64,000 bases of DNA from Chitinophaga eiseniae (GTDB lineage: Bacteria; Bacteroidota; Bacteroidia; Chitinophagales; Chitinophagaceae). Positions 16,948 to 25,887 of this stretch are shown here, one piece after another. The translations under genes were made by a program, and so were the position numbers. Every line of letters starts with the position of its first letter. Within the stretch, counting starts at the first letter, position 1. The stretch is taken from contig NZ_JABAHZ010000003.1 in NCBI RefSeq assembly GCF_012641265.1, forward strand, positions 372,001 to 436,000, written 5' to 3'. Below the pieces are notes generated by a model. That model saw nothing but the letters and a program-made list of their open reading frames with translations, was not told the DNA's origin and ran no database searches.

Positions 16948-17829
16948 ATGAGCCGGTCACCCGCCAACAAATCTGGCATTTATATGGCCACCTTCAGAGC
17001 CATTGAAAGCTCCGGGCCAGAAAAAGAAAGACTTTTTCACGATCCGTTTGCTACTGCCTTTCTTTCCAAATCCTGGCAAATCATTATTGCCTGTTGCAGC
17101 ATTCAGTTGATCCGGAGTATGGTAGCCGCCAGTATACAGATACGCTGGCCAGGAACCTTTACTGCGGCGGCTGCCCGGACAAAACTGATTGATGAGATGA
17201 TCTGTCACGCCATCAAAAACGAGGGTATTAACCAGGTCATTATCCTCAACGCCACTTACGACACCAGGCCTCACCGGTTAAGTCCCGGCCTGCCGGTACA
17301 TTATGTGGAACTGGACCATCCGGATATACAACGCCGCAAACGCAGTATCATCAATTCACTAGGAGGATTACCTGCCGTACATGTCGATTATATTCCGCTG
17401 GACATGAATACCGAAAGCATCTCCGATGTTATTCCCCAGCTCTTTCACCGCGAACATTACAAAAGCCTGTTTCTCTGGGAAGGTGTTACTTCCAGCCAGG
17501 AAGCGCGGCAGGCGGAAATGATCTTTCACTATATCAAACAATTACGTTCCGGAACACAGATCATCTTTACCTATGCAGACCGCGCTGTGCTGGAAAATCC
17601 GAAGGCATTTTATGGTTTCCCGCGGATAGACCGGTTGCTGAAACGGGCCGGCGAAAACTGGGATTTCGGCATGTGCCCCAACGAGCTGCGCACCTACCTG
17701 GATAGTTACAACATGGTACTCCACTATGAAGGCGGCGCCGCAGATTACCGTGCGCAATACTTCGGCGAAAAGAGTAAGGGCATGAAAGGATATGAATATT
17801 TCCGGCTGGCGAGAGCAGAAGTAAAATAG
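16948..17829 (+). CDS. LCM-family SAM-dependent methyltransferase (putative O-methyltransferase)
   Basis: 293 residues from the ATG at 16948. The family's N-terminal motif is present (MSRSPANKSGIYMATFRAIE, then FHDPFATAFLSK), as is the C-terminal LFLWEGVTSSQEARQ region typical of PF04072 enzymes. These methylate carboxyl or polyketide hydroxyl groups. The SAM-binding motif I, usually G-x-G-x-DTR, reads NATYDTRPHRL here. The glycines are lost but Asp-Thr-Arg is kept, so cofactor binding may be altered. A longer GTG-initiated frame from 16837 lacks family similarity upstream. A TATATTTG promoter-like element lies at 16862-16869. No natural-product genes are adjacent, so the substrate is unknown. 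Confidence 0.78.
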   Translation: MSRSPANKSGIYMATFRAIESSGPEKERLFHDPFATAFLSKSWQIIIACCSIQLIRSMVAASIQIRWPGTFTAAAARTKLIDEMICHAIKNEGINQVIILNATYDTRPHRLSPGLPVHYVELDHPDIQRRKRSIINSLGGLPAVHVDYIPLDMNTESISDVIPQLFHREHYKSLFLWEGVTSSQEARQAEMIFHYIKQLRSGTQIIFTYADRAVLENPKAFYGFPRIDRLLKRAGENWDFGMCPNELRTYLDSYNMVLHYEGGAADYRAQYFGEKSKGMKGYEYFRLARAEVK

Positions 17830-17858
17830 CGGGTGTATCTTCGTATACCAATTTTACC

Positions 17859-18563
17859 ATGCCGCATATGCATATTCACTACTTTCAACATGTGCCGTTT
17901 GAAGGCCCGGGCTGCATTACCAATTGGGCAGCCAGCCACCAGCATCAGCTCACCCATACCCGCTGGTATGAAAGCACAGATGCGACCGCCCTCGCATCCG
18001 CCGACTGGCTGGTTGTACTGGGAGGCCCTATGGCAGTGTACGAACAGGACCAGCTCCCCTGGATGACCACAGAAATAGCGCTGATCCGCGATGCCATACA
18101 ACAAAATAAAAAGGTACTGGGCGTTTGCCTGGGTGCACAGCTCATCGCTGCCGCCATGGGCGCCAATGTGTATCCACATACGCTAAAGGAAATTGGCTGG
18201 TTCCCGCTGGATCTCAGTTTCCAGGCGCAGGCCGCACCACTGGAAAACGTACTTCCACATCATTTCAATACCTTCCATTTCCATGGCGATACCTTCGATG
18301 TGCCCACCGGAGCTACCCGCTTTGCCGCATCGGCCGCCTGTAGCCACCAGGCCTTCATTTACGGCGACCGGGTCATCGGTCTGCAATTTCACATGGAATT
18401 TACCCCCGAAATCATCGATAGCCTGTTGCACCATTGTGCCAGCGATATCAGCGCCGGTGGCGCCTTTGTTCAAAGTGAAGAAAAAATACGCCAGCACATG
18501 AACCTGCTGGAAGCCAATAATGAAACCATGTATCGCCTGCTGGATTATATAGCGGCGTTATAA
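17859..18563 (+). CDS. Class I glutamine amidotransferase-like protein
   Basis: A 234-residue protein with the class I GATase triad: the nucleophile elbow GVCLGAQLIAAAMG (Cys near residue 89) and GLQFHMEFTPE (His and Glu near residues 171-175). The oxyanion-region WLVVLGGPMAVYE is also present. It resembles stand-alone GMP-synthase-like GATases, which often carry out glutamine or gamma-glutamyl hydrolysis for unknown acceptors. The ATG at 17859 gives PHMHIHYFQHVPFEGPG, the family's usual start. It ends 14 bases before the YpdA-like reductase, so the pair is probably one transcript. Confidence 0.85.
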   Translation: MPHMHIHYFQHVPFEGPGCITNWAASHQHQLTHTRWYESTDATALASADWLVVLGGPMAVYEQDQLPWMTTEIALIRDAIQQNKKVLGVCLGAQLIAAAMGANVYPHTLKEIGWFPLDLSFQAQAAPLENVLPHHFNTFHFHGDTFDVPTGATRFAASAACSHQAFIYGDRVIGLQFHMEFTPEIIDSLLHHCASDISAGGAFVQSEEKIRQHMNLLEANNETMYRLLDYIAAL

Positions 18564-18577
18564 CAAAATATGATTGT

Positions 18578-19546
18578 ATGAATGCTGCGTTTGATGTTTT
18601 GATTGTAGGCGGAGGCCCTATCGGCCTGGCTTGCGCACTGGAAGCCAAGAAAGCAGGTCTTTCTTATGTGATTATAGAAAAAGGCTGTGTGGTCAATTCT
18701 CTCTATAACTACCCGTTGTACATGACCTTCTTTTCTACTTCCGAAAGACTGGAAATCGGGAATGTGCCATTTGTATCCATCAACCCCAAGCCTACCCGGC
18801 CGGAAGCGCTGGAATACTATCGCCGGGTAGCCACTTCACATGAACTGAATATAAAACTGTTTGAAGAAGTACAACAGATCACACCTAACGCCAACGAATA
18901 TACGGTAATTACCAGTCACCGTACCTGGCACGCCCGGCACATCATCATCGCTACCGGCTTTTATGATATTCCCAACCTGCTTAATGTACCAGGTGAGCAG
19001 CTGCCAAAAGTAACCCATTACTATAAAGATCCGCACTTTTACGCTACCCAGGATGTATTGGTGATCGGTGCTCACAACTCCGCCGTAGATGCTGCCTTGG
19101 AAACGTATCGCAAAGGCGCGCGCGTAACCATGGTAATCCGCGAAGATGCCATTGGATCGAGAGTGAAATACTGGGTAAAACCGGATATAGAAAACCGTAT
19201 CAAGGAGGGATCTATCAAGGCCTGCTTTAAATCGTCGGTACTGGCCATCCGTGAAAAAGAAGTAGATATTGCCACACCTGATGGCAATATCACCATCGCC
19301 AACGACTTTGTTATTGCCATGACCGGATACCAACCGAATTTTGCTTTCCTGGAAAATGCCGGGATCACCTTATCAGATGATGCGATAAAAATGCCGGTAT
19401 ATAATCCGCTCACCATGGAAACCAATATGCCCCGCATGTATCTTGCCGGAGTGGTATGTGGCGGTATGAACACACATGTGTGGTTCATAGAAAACTCAAG
19501 GGAACATGCAGGAAAAATCATTGCCCATATAAAAGGGAGAGCATAA
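18578..19546 (+). CDS. YpdA-like FAD/NAD(P)-dependent reductase (putative bacillithiol-disulfide reductase)
   Basis: A 322-residue flavoprotein of the thioredoxin-reductase fold. The FAD Rossmann motif GGGPIGLACALEAKKAG lies near residues 9-25 and the NAD(P) motif VIGAHNSAVDAALE near residues 165-178. The segment NYPLYMTFFSTSERLEIG, with no CxxC redox pair, is characteristic of YpdA/Bdr rather than TrxB. Known members reduce oxidised bacillithiol. Whether this organism makes bacillithiol cannot be seen here. The stop codon at 19544-19546 lies inside the left arm of a 43-bp inverted repeat that fills the gap to murB. Confidence 0.85.
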   Translation: MNAAFDVLIVGGGPIGLACALEAKKAGLSYVIIEKGCVVNSLYNYPLYMTFFSTSERLEIGNVPFVSINPKPTRPEALEYYRRVATSHELNIKLFEEVQQITPNANEYTVITSHRTWHARHIIIATGFYDIPNLLNVPGEQLPKVTHYYKDPHFYATQDVLVIGAHNSAVDAALETYRKGARVTMVIREDAIGSRVKYWVKPDIENRIKEGSIKACFKSSVLAIREKEVDIATPDGNITIANDFVIAMTGYQPNFAFLENAGITLSDDAIKMPVYNPLTMETNMPRMYLAGVVCGGMNTHVWFIENSREHAGKIIAHIKGRA

Positions 19547-19662
19547 AGCAGAAAGCTTAAAGCAAAAAGCTATTGTGGAGAATGACTAACGCTATTTTTA
19601 AAATATTCGCTAAACCCACTCTCCACAATAGCTTTTTGCTTTAAGCTTTCTGCTTTATGCTC
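19539..19662. repeat. 43-bp perfect inverted repeat, copy B of the AAGCTATTG family
   Basis: Positions 19539-19581 are the exact reverse complement of 19620-19662, with a 38-base loop. The arm contains GCAAAAAGCTATTGTGGAG. It spans the convergent ends of the YpdA-like gene and murB, overlapping the former's stop codon. It can serve as a bidirectional terminator and is the longest perfect stem of the family in this window. Confidence 0.92.
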
Positions 19663-19681
19663 CTCAAAACAGCCCTTCCAT

Positions 19682-20698
19682 TTAAGCAATATTCACTTCC
19701 CTTTCCAGCTCCACGCCAAACTTCGCCTGTACACTGTCTACCACTTTCTGCGACAACCGGTAAATTTCTTTACCGGTAGCGCCCCCGTAATTTACCAGTA
19801 CCAGCGCTTGTTTGGCATGTACGCCTGCGTCGCCTTTGCGGTAACCTTTCCAGCCACATTGTTCTATTAGCCAGCCTGCAGCCAGCTTGAAAGCATGATT
19901 GGCTACCGGGTAAGCCACCAGTTGCGGAAAAGCAGCATGTAAAGCCTCATATTGTTCTTTAGGGATAGTGGGGTTCTTAAAGAAGCTGCCGGCATTGCCT
20001 ATTTCTGCCGGGTTGGGCAGTTTAGAAGAACGAATGTTGATCACCGCCTGGCTGATAGCCTGTATAGACAGTGTTTGCACATCCATGCGTTGCAGTTCTT
20101 CGTTGATAGCGCCGTAGCTGGTGTTGAAATGCGGCTTTTTACTGAGCCGGTAGGTAACCGACAGGATGGCAAACTGGTTACGGTATTGTCTTTTAAAAAC
20201 ACTTTCCCGGTAACCAAACTGGCAATCAGCATTGTTGAAAGTAACAATGCGGTTATCATCCAGGTGCAGGGCCTCCAGCTCATGAAAAACGTCTTTTATT
20301 TCTACTCCATAAGCGCCGATATTTTGCATAGGACTGGCGCCTACATTACCTGGGATCAGCGACAGGTTTTCCACGCCTCCCAGCTGCAGGGCGATACAAT
20401 GCTGTACGAAGCCATGCCAGTTTTCACCAGCGCCCGCTTTCACATATACGTAGTCGTTATCTTCCTTCACTACCGTGATGCCTTTTAATTCATTCTTCAG
20501 CATCCAGCCGTTAAAGTCGCCGGTAAACAGGATATTGCTGCCGCCCCCCAGTATCATCCGGGGTAAATTGCTCCGCTGTTGTTGCGCTGTTAAATCCATC
20601 AGGTCTTCCACAGATGCAAAAGTTGCAAAATACCGCGCATGGGCGCCGATACCGAATGTATTATAGGATTTGAGCAGAACATTTTCTGATACCTGCAT
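19682..20698 (-). CDS. murB: UDP-N-acetylenolpyruvoylglucosamine reductase
   Basis: MurB uses NADPH and FAD to reduce UDP-GlcNAc-enolpyruvate to UDP-MurNAc in peptidoglycan precursor synthesis. At 338 residues it is of the E. coli (type I) length. FAD-binding motifs LGGGSNILFTGDF near residue 50 and SLIPGNVGASPMQNIGAYGVE near residue 115 are present. YRESVFK and NAGSFFKNPTIP supply the catalytic Arg and Ser, and the C-terminal GDAGVHAKQALVLVN is conserved. The gene stands alone on the minus strand with a TATCTTTG promoter element at 20721-20728, 22 bases before the ATG. A shared inverted repeat terminates it. Confidence 0.96.
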   Translation of the reverse strand: MQVSENVLLKSYNTFGIGAHARYFATFASVEDLMDLTAQQQRSNLPRMILGGGSNILFTGDFNGWMLKNELKGITVVKEDNDYVYVKAGAGENWHGFVQHCIALQLGGVENLSLIPGNVGASPMQNIGAYGVEIKDVFHELEALHLDDNRIVTFNNADCQFGYRESVFKRQYRNQFAILSVTYRLSKKPHFNTSYGAINEELQRMDVQTLSIQAISQAVINIRSSKLPNPAEIGNAGSFFKNPTIPKEQYEALHAAFPQLVAYPVANHAFKLAAGWLIEQCGWKGYRKGDAGVHAKQALVLVNYGGATGKEIYRLSQKVVDSVQAKFGVELEREVNIA

Positions 20699-20720
20699 AA
20701 TAACTTAAATTTATGGTCAG

Positions 20721-20728
20721 CAAAGATA
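20721..20728 (-). promoter_or_regulatory. Bacteroidota -7 element for murB (TATCTTTG)
   Basis: Matches TAnnTTTG on the minus strand and ends 22 bases before the murB ATG. A CAAA (TTTG on the coding strand) lies about 23 bases further upstream. Confidence 0.6.
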
Positions 20729-20772
20729 GCCGCAAATCATTTAGAAATTTCCAAATCCATTAATCCATTTTC

Positions 20773-21435
20773 ATGAACAAGACTGCGATTGTCATAGGAG
20801 CTACCGGACTTACAGGCACCCACCTGGTGGCGGCCCTGTTGCAAGACCCTGCCTTTGACAAAGTAAAAGTATTGATCCGCAGGCCCTGGGCACATTCCAG
20901 GCCCAGGCTGGAAAACGTGATCGTGGATTTTGAAGATGACGAAAATCTCGCTGCCGCTTTACAGGGCGATGTGTTGTTTTGTTGTATCGGCACCACCATC
21001 AAAAAAGCGGGATCGCAGGAGCGATTTAAGGGAGTAGATTACGGCATCCCGGTAAAATGCGCCAGGATAGCGCATGAGCAGGGCGTGTCGCAAATACTGG
21101 TGATGTCGTCTATCGGCGCCAATGCTCATTCCCGCAATTTTTATCTCCGTACCAAAGGAGAAATGGAAGAAGCCATACAACGAGCCGGCTTCCACAGCAT
21201 TGCCATTTTTCGCCCCTCCGTGCTGATAGGCTCCCGAAAAGAATTCCGCCTGGGCGAATGGCTGGGAAAATACCTTATCCAGCTATTTTATTTCCTGTTA
21301 CAAGGGAGATGGAAAAAATACCGGCCCATTAAAGCAGCCACGGTGGCCAACGCCATGATAGCAGCTGCTAAAGAAATGGAAACCGGCATCAGCGTCTATG
21401 AATCCGATGCCATTCAGCAGATGGGCGCTTCATGA
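20773..21435 (+). CDS. NAD(P)-binding oxidoreductase, SDR-like (HTATIP2/atypical SDR group)
   Basis: A 220-residue single-domain Rossmann protein. The nucleotide motif VIGATGLTGTHLVAALL is at residues 7-23. SSIGANAHSRNFYLRTKGEMEEAI near residues 113-136 gives the serine and the Y-x3-K-like arrangement (FYLRTK) seen in HTATIP2/TIP30-type proteins. FRPSVLIGSR near residue 153 is also conserved. The substrate is unknown. Divergent from murB and 32 bases upstream of the DUF3857 gene, with which it may be co-transcribed. Bacterial members are often described only as NAD(P)H-binding protein. Confidence 0.8.
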   Translation: MNKTAIVIGATGLTGTHLVAALLQDPAFDKVKVLIRRPWAHSRPRLENVIVDFEDDENLAAALQGDVLFCCIGTTIKKAGSQERFKGVDYGIPVKCARIAHEQGVSQILVMSSIGANAHSRNFYLRTKGEMEEAIQRAGFHSIAIFRPSVLIGSRKEFRLGEWLGKYLIQLFYFLLQGRWKKYRPIKAATVANAMIAAAKEMETGISVYESDAIQQMGAS

Positions 21436-21467
21436 AATCCGGGATTTGAGTCTTATCTTTATCCCGT

Positions 21468-23441
21468 ATGAAAAAATGGGTCCTTTTACTGGCTGTGGCA
21501 GGCATTGCAATACTGCCAACATATATACAGGCACAGGTAAACAGCTACTTCCCTGAAATATGGAAGGAAAAACCTCAGCTGCACACAGTGCCCGCTACCA
21601 ATGAACCTTATGCTGTAATTGACTATAGGATCGTCAGGGATTTCAATGTCAGCGCGGGCGACAGGGCCGCAGGATGTACACAGTACAAAACCATCTACAA
21701 AATTGTAAAAATCAATACCCAGGCAGGCGCCGACAGTCTCACCCAGCTCATCATGGATTTTGAGGCCAATGAAACCCTGAGAGGGTTGCATCTGCGAGCC
21801 CTGCATCCCAATGGAGCAATAGCCGATCTGGCCGACCAGGTACGTATGATACACCTCAGCGATGATCGCAGTGCCGTGGTAGTAACTCAGCTGGCCCTGC
21901 AACCAGGTAGCGAAATTGAATATGAACTAAACCTGAAAGTGGGCTTTAGCTACGCCGGCTCAGATTTTCTGCAATCCTCCCTCCCCTGCAACCACATCAG
22001 CTTTACGCTGGTAGCACCGAAGGGAATGTCTTTCAAACTCAAAACCACCCAGGGATTACCTCCCATCAGCGACAGTACCGGCGCCGACAGCAAACATTAT
22101 TATTGGCTGAACGTACCGCATATGCCGGCGCTCAAAAACAATGACCTGTATTACATGCTGCCCCAGCTGCAACGTGTGGACTTTGCCCTGCACCAGGCTA
22201 TCTATGGTAAAGATACCAGCCGTATGACCTGGCAACAGTTTGGTGAAGATAACTATATCCCTTTCGTAGCCGTTTCCAAAGCAGAATATAAACAGCTGGA
22301 GAAAGAAATACAGAAATGGCCTTTTACCCAGCAACGGATGCCCGCCACACAAATGATTTACCTGGTTGAGCAATACGTAAAATCAAATATAAAACTGGTA
22401 CCACCGGAAGAAACCGGCGAAACAGTAGACCTGATCAGCATTTTACGTAACCGGCGCGCAGAAAAAGCCGGCTTCACCCGGCTGTTAAATGCAGTGTACT
22501 ATGTGCTGAATATTCCTACTCAAATACTGTTTACATCCTCCAGGGACAGTTTACTGATCGATAGCCAGCTGGTGGTACGGCAACTACCGTCAAATGTACT
22601 CCTGTACTTCCCTACGGTACAACAGGCGCTTGCCCCCACAGAAATGAATACGCGCTTTCCCTGCTATCCGGCCATCTGGGCCAATATTCCCGCGATACGC
22701 TGCCGCGATACCCTCGTAGGGCAGGAAAGCAAGGTGCTGACAGATATCATTACTACGCCACAACCACCTTATACCCTTAGCAATATTACCACAGATGCTA
22801 CCCTCACCTCTTTTGCCGATGCAGAATGGACGGTAAAACAATCTTTTGGCGGCTACCCCGCTGAGAATATTAAAACGGCCTTTACCATTAATGGAGGCTC
22901 CACAGAAGGGAAATTCAAAATTTACAATGCCATTTTACCTTTTCAGCCAGGGGTAAGGAAACCAACGGCGGTGACCACAGAAAACGAAATATTCAACGGT
23001 TGCATGCTGGATAAACCTGTACTGGTAAACAGTACCCTGCGTACGCCATCTCTCATAGAAAATAAAAACAATGAAATACACCTCTTCCTGGGGCAACTCC
23101 TGGGTGGCACGGTGCCTGTCGACTTAACTATGCCGGAAGGCAATCTTCCTGTACAGATCACTTTTCCATACTACCAGGAAAAGCGCGTGCATATTACGCT
23201 ACCTGCCGGTTATAAAGTAGCCAACAAAGCCGCCTTCCAGGCCGATATCAGCGACACTGGCACTCAACCTGCGCTGGGGCTTAAAATGCGCTGCGAGCAG
23301 GATGGCAATCAACTCAACATCTTTGTACTGGAATGGTACCGCCAAACCGATTTTACCGGCAACAACAAACAACTGTTTTCGCAGCTGGTACACAAAGTAC
23401 ACGCACTGCAACAACAACACCTGGTATTGATAAAGGAGTAG
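21468..23441 (+). CDS. Secreted DUF3857 protein with a degenerate transglutaminase-like domain
   Basis: A 657-residue exported protein with signal peptide MKKWVLLLAVAGIAILPTYIQAQ. Residues about 55-210 match the DUF3857 domain, for example YKTIYKIVKINTQAG and ALQPGSEIEYELN. A transglutaminase-like region follows at about 290-400. Where related proteins carry the catalytic GDCKDKA-like motif, this one reads RRAEKAGFTRLLNAVYYVL, so the nucleophilic cysteine appears missing. The C-terminal part is a beta-rich DUF3858-like segment. Such proteins occur throughout Bacteroidota without established function. The stop is only 4 bases from the priA stop on the other strand, so the genes converge with almost no gap. 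Confidence 0.75.
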   Translation: MKKWVLLLAVAGIAILPTYIQAQVNSYFPEIWKEKPQLHTVPATNEPYAVIDYRIVRDFNVSAGDRAAGCTQYKTIYKIVKINTQAGADSLTQLIMDFEANETLRGLHLRALHPNGAIADLADQVRMIHLSDDRSAVVVTQLALQPGSEIEYELNLKVGFSYAGSDFLQSSLPCNHISFTLVAPKGMSFKLKTTQGLPPISDSTGADSKHYYWLNVPHMPALKNNDLYYMLPQLQRVDFALHQAIYGKDTSRMTWQQFGEDNYIPFVAVSKAEYKQLEKEIQKWPFTQQRMPATQMIYLVEQYVKSNIKLVPPEETGETVDLISILRNRRAEKAGFTRLLNAVYYVLNIPTQILFTSSRDSLLIDSQLVVRQLPSNVLLYFPTVQQALAPTEMNTRFPCYPAIWANIPAIRCRDTLVGQESKVLTDIITTPQPPYTLSNITTDATLTSFADAEWTVKQSFGGYPAENIKTAFTINGGSTEGKFKIYNAILPFQPGVRKPTAVTTENEIFNGCMLDKPVLVNSTLRTPSLIENKNNEIHLFLGQLLGGTVPVDLTMPEGNLPVQITFPYYQEKRVHITLPAGYKVANKAAFQADISDTGTQPALGLKMRCEQDGNQLNIFVLEWYRQTDFTGNNKQLFSQLVHKVHALQQQHLVLIKE

Positions 23442-23445
23442 TAGT

Positions 23446-25887
23446 TTAAACGCCGTCTACATCAGGAGTGATCACTACCGAACGGAATTTTTTCTCTGTT
23501 CTGAGCTGTATGATAAACTCCTGGAGTACCCGTTTAATATGCGCGATAAGCCGGGCTTCGCGGGGTAACTTAATCAGCATTTCCTGTAAGTAATTGTTGC
23601 GCACCTTCGCTACCAATGGAGCCGCCGGGCCTACCAATTGAGCGCCTATATGGGGTTGCAGCCAGCTGGCCAGTATCATGGCCGCCTGTTCTGCTACCTG
23701 CTGATTTTTATGCCGGATGGTTAATTTCAATAAACGGAAAAACGGGGGATAACCAAATACCTGCCGCTCAGCAATTTCCGATTCATACATCGCCTTATAA
23801 TCATGCGTAGTTACATAATGTAATATAGGGTGCCGCGTATTGCTGGCTTGAATCAACACCTTACCCATGCCGTGTTTGCGGCCTGCACGACCACTCACCT
23901 GTTCCATCAGCTGGAAGGCGCGCTCATTTACCCTGAAATCGGGAAAACCCAGCAAATTATCGGCGCTGAGGATGCCTACCAGGTTTACATTTTCAAAATC
24001 CAGGCCCTTCACTACCATCTGTGTGCCCACCAATATATCGATACTACGTTCTTCCAGCAGTTGAATCAACTTGTTGTGGCTGTCTTTATTACGTACCGCA
24101 TCCACGTCCATGCGCGCAATACGGGCTTCGGGGAAAATTACCTGCAGGTCGTCTTCTATCTTCTCTGTACCAAAACTCTTAGGCTCCAGCGTTTGAGAAC
24201 CACAGGCAGTACAGGTGTGTACATAAGGATAACGGGTGCCACAATAATGGCAGTGCAGCTTATCCTGGTTACGGTGATAGGTGAGCGATACATCGCATTG
24301 CTTGCAGTGAGGAATCCAGCCGCAGGTGGTACAGAGCAGGAAAGGCGCATATCCCCGGCGGTTTTGAAACAGGATCACCTGTTTACCATCCGCAATACTT
24401 TGGGTGATGGCATTTCTCAATGCCTCGGTGAAATGGCCGTCCATCGTTTTCTCCGCCATTTCCTTCTTGATATCTACGATTTCAATGGCTGGCATCTCTA
24501 CGCCGCCAAAGCGCTCGTTGAGCTCTACCAGTCCGTATTTCCCCTGCTGGGCATTGAAATACGATTCCAGTGAAGGGGTAGCCGATCCCAGTAGCACTTT
24601 GGCTTTAAAGAGACTGGCATAATAAATAGCCGCATCCCGGGCATGATAACGAGGCGCCGGGTCTTGTTGTTTATAGGAGGAATCATGCTCTTCATCGAGA
24701 ATGATCAGCCCCAGGTCTTTAAAAGGTAATAAAAGGCTGGAACGTGCGCCCAGTATAATTTGTATCTCTCCCGACTTTACCTTGTTCCATATTTCCACCC
24801 GCTCATTGTTATTAAAACGGGAATGGTAGATACCGATGCTGCTGCCAAAATGCTTCTGCAAACGACGGATGATCTGTGCCGTAAGTCCTATTTCAGGCAA
24901 CAGGTACAATACCTGTTTTCCGTTGGCCAGGCATTCTTCCATCATCTTCACATACACCTGTGTTTTTCCGCTGGAAGTAACGCCATGCAGCAGGGTTACC
25001 TGTTTATCGGTAAAGTGGCGGCGTACGGCTTCCAGCGCAGTTTCCTGGGCGGGGCTCAGTACAAAATCGATCTGGGCATCTACTTTACCGGTGGCAATAC
25101 GATCCACCGTACGTTTTTCTACCCAGAGAATATTTTTATCGATCAGTCCTTTTAGTTGTGCAGTGGTAGCGCCAGATTTTTTCAGCAGTTCGGTTTGCTT
25201 TACGCTACCGGCTGTTTTCAGTAAATGCAGGTAGGCCAGCAGCAGCTCCATTTGTTTGGGAGCACGGCCCATTTCATCGAAGAGTGCCGCCAGCCGGGAT
25301 TCTTCCTGGTATTCGGCGTGCAGTTGTACGTAGTTTTCTTTCTTCTCTTTATATACTTCCTTCAGTTCTTCATAAACTAGCAGTACTTTTTTCTCCAGTA
25401 ATTTTTTAATCACTGAATACACTTCCGATTTATCAAGGATCAGCTGTACTTCTTCTACGCGCAGTTCTTTGCGGATCAACAGGGCTTCTGCGATGAGGTA
25501 CTCGTCGTCGTCGAGTGCGGTGAAATCATCACCATATTCGTCGTTGAAGAGCAGCAGTGTTTCGCTCGACAGTTTGAGATGGGCGGGCAGGGCGGCATTG
25601 AGCACCTCCCCTTCCGTACACATGTAATAGGCGGCAATCCAGGTCCAGAAATCTAACTGTACAGGGTATACGACAGGAGCAGCATCCAGCATATCCAGCA
25701 GTGGCTTGGTTTTATATGGAGGTGCCTGTTCATGTATTGCTTTCACAATACCTGCATATTTTTTCTGTTTCCCTAACTGTACTGCTACCCGGCTTCCTGG
25801 TTGCAGGGATGCTTCCATATTTTCCGGGACCGCATAAGTATAGTTTCTGGGCAACGCCAATGGCAATATTACATCTGCGTACTTCAT
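23446..25887 (-). CDS. priA: Primosomal protein N' (PriA helicase)
   Basis: PriA restarts stalled replication forks by recognising D-loops and loading the replisome. The 813-residue product has an N-terminal DNA-binding domain ending PLALPRNYTYAVPE. Helicase motif I, GVTSSGKTQVY, lies near residue 305, the DEEHDSSYKQ box follows, and a zinc domain near residues 510-560 contains CTTCGWIPHCKQCD, CHYCG and CTACG. The C-terminal helicase part contains SGRAGRKHGMGKVLIQ. All expected motifs are intact. Its ATG overlaps the stop of plsC upstream (ATGA at 25884-25887), so the two are translationally coupled. Confidence 0.97.
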   Translation of the reverse strand: MKYADVILPLALPRNYTYAVPENMEASLQPGSRVAVQLGKQKKYAGIVKAIHEQAPPYKTKPLLDMLDAAPVVYPVQLDFWTWIAAYYMCTEGEVLNAALPAHLKLSSETLLLFNDEYGDDFTALDDDEYLIAEALLIRKELRVEEVQLILDKSEVYSVIKKLLEKKVLLVYEELKEVYKEKKENYVQLHAEYQEESRLAALFDEMGRAPKQMELLLAYLHLLKTAGSVKQTELLKKSGATTAQLKGLIDKNILWVEKRTVDRIATGKVDAQIDFVLSPAQETALEAVRRHFTDKQVTLLHGVTSSGKTQVYVKMMEECLANGKQVLYLLPEIGLTAQIIRRLQKHFGSSIGIYHSRFNNNERVEIWNKVKSGEIQIILGARSSLLLPFKDLGLIILDEEHDSSYKQQDPAPRYHARDAAIYYASLFKAKVLLGSATPSLESYFNAQQGKYGLVELNERFGGVEMPAIEIVDIKKEMAEKTMDGHFTEALRNAITQSIADGKQVILFQNRRGYAPFLLCTTCGWIPHCKQCDVSLTYHRNQDKLHCHYCGTRYPYVHTCTACGSQTLEPKSFGTEKIEDDLQVIFPEARIARMDVDAVRNKDSHNKLIQLLEERSIDILVGTQMVVKGLDFENVNLVGILSADNLLGFPDFRVNERAFQLMEQVSGRAGRKHGMGKVLIQASNTRHPILHYVTTHDYKAMYESEIAERQVFGYPPFFRLLKLTIRHKNQQVAEQAAMILASWLQPHIGAQLVGPAAPLVAKVRNNYLQEMLIKLPREARLIAHIKRVLQEFIIQLRTEKKFRSVVITPDVDGV

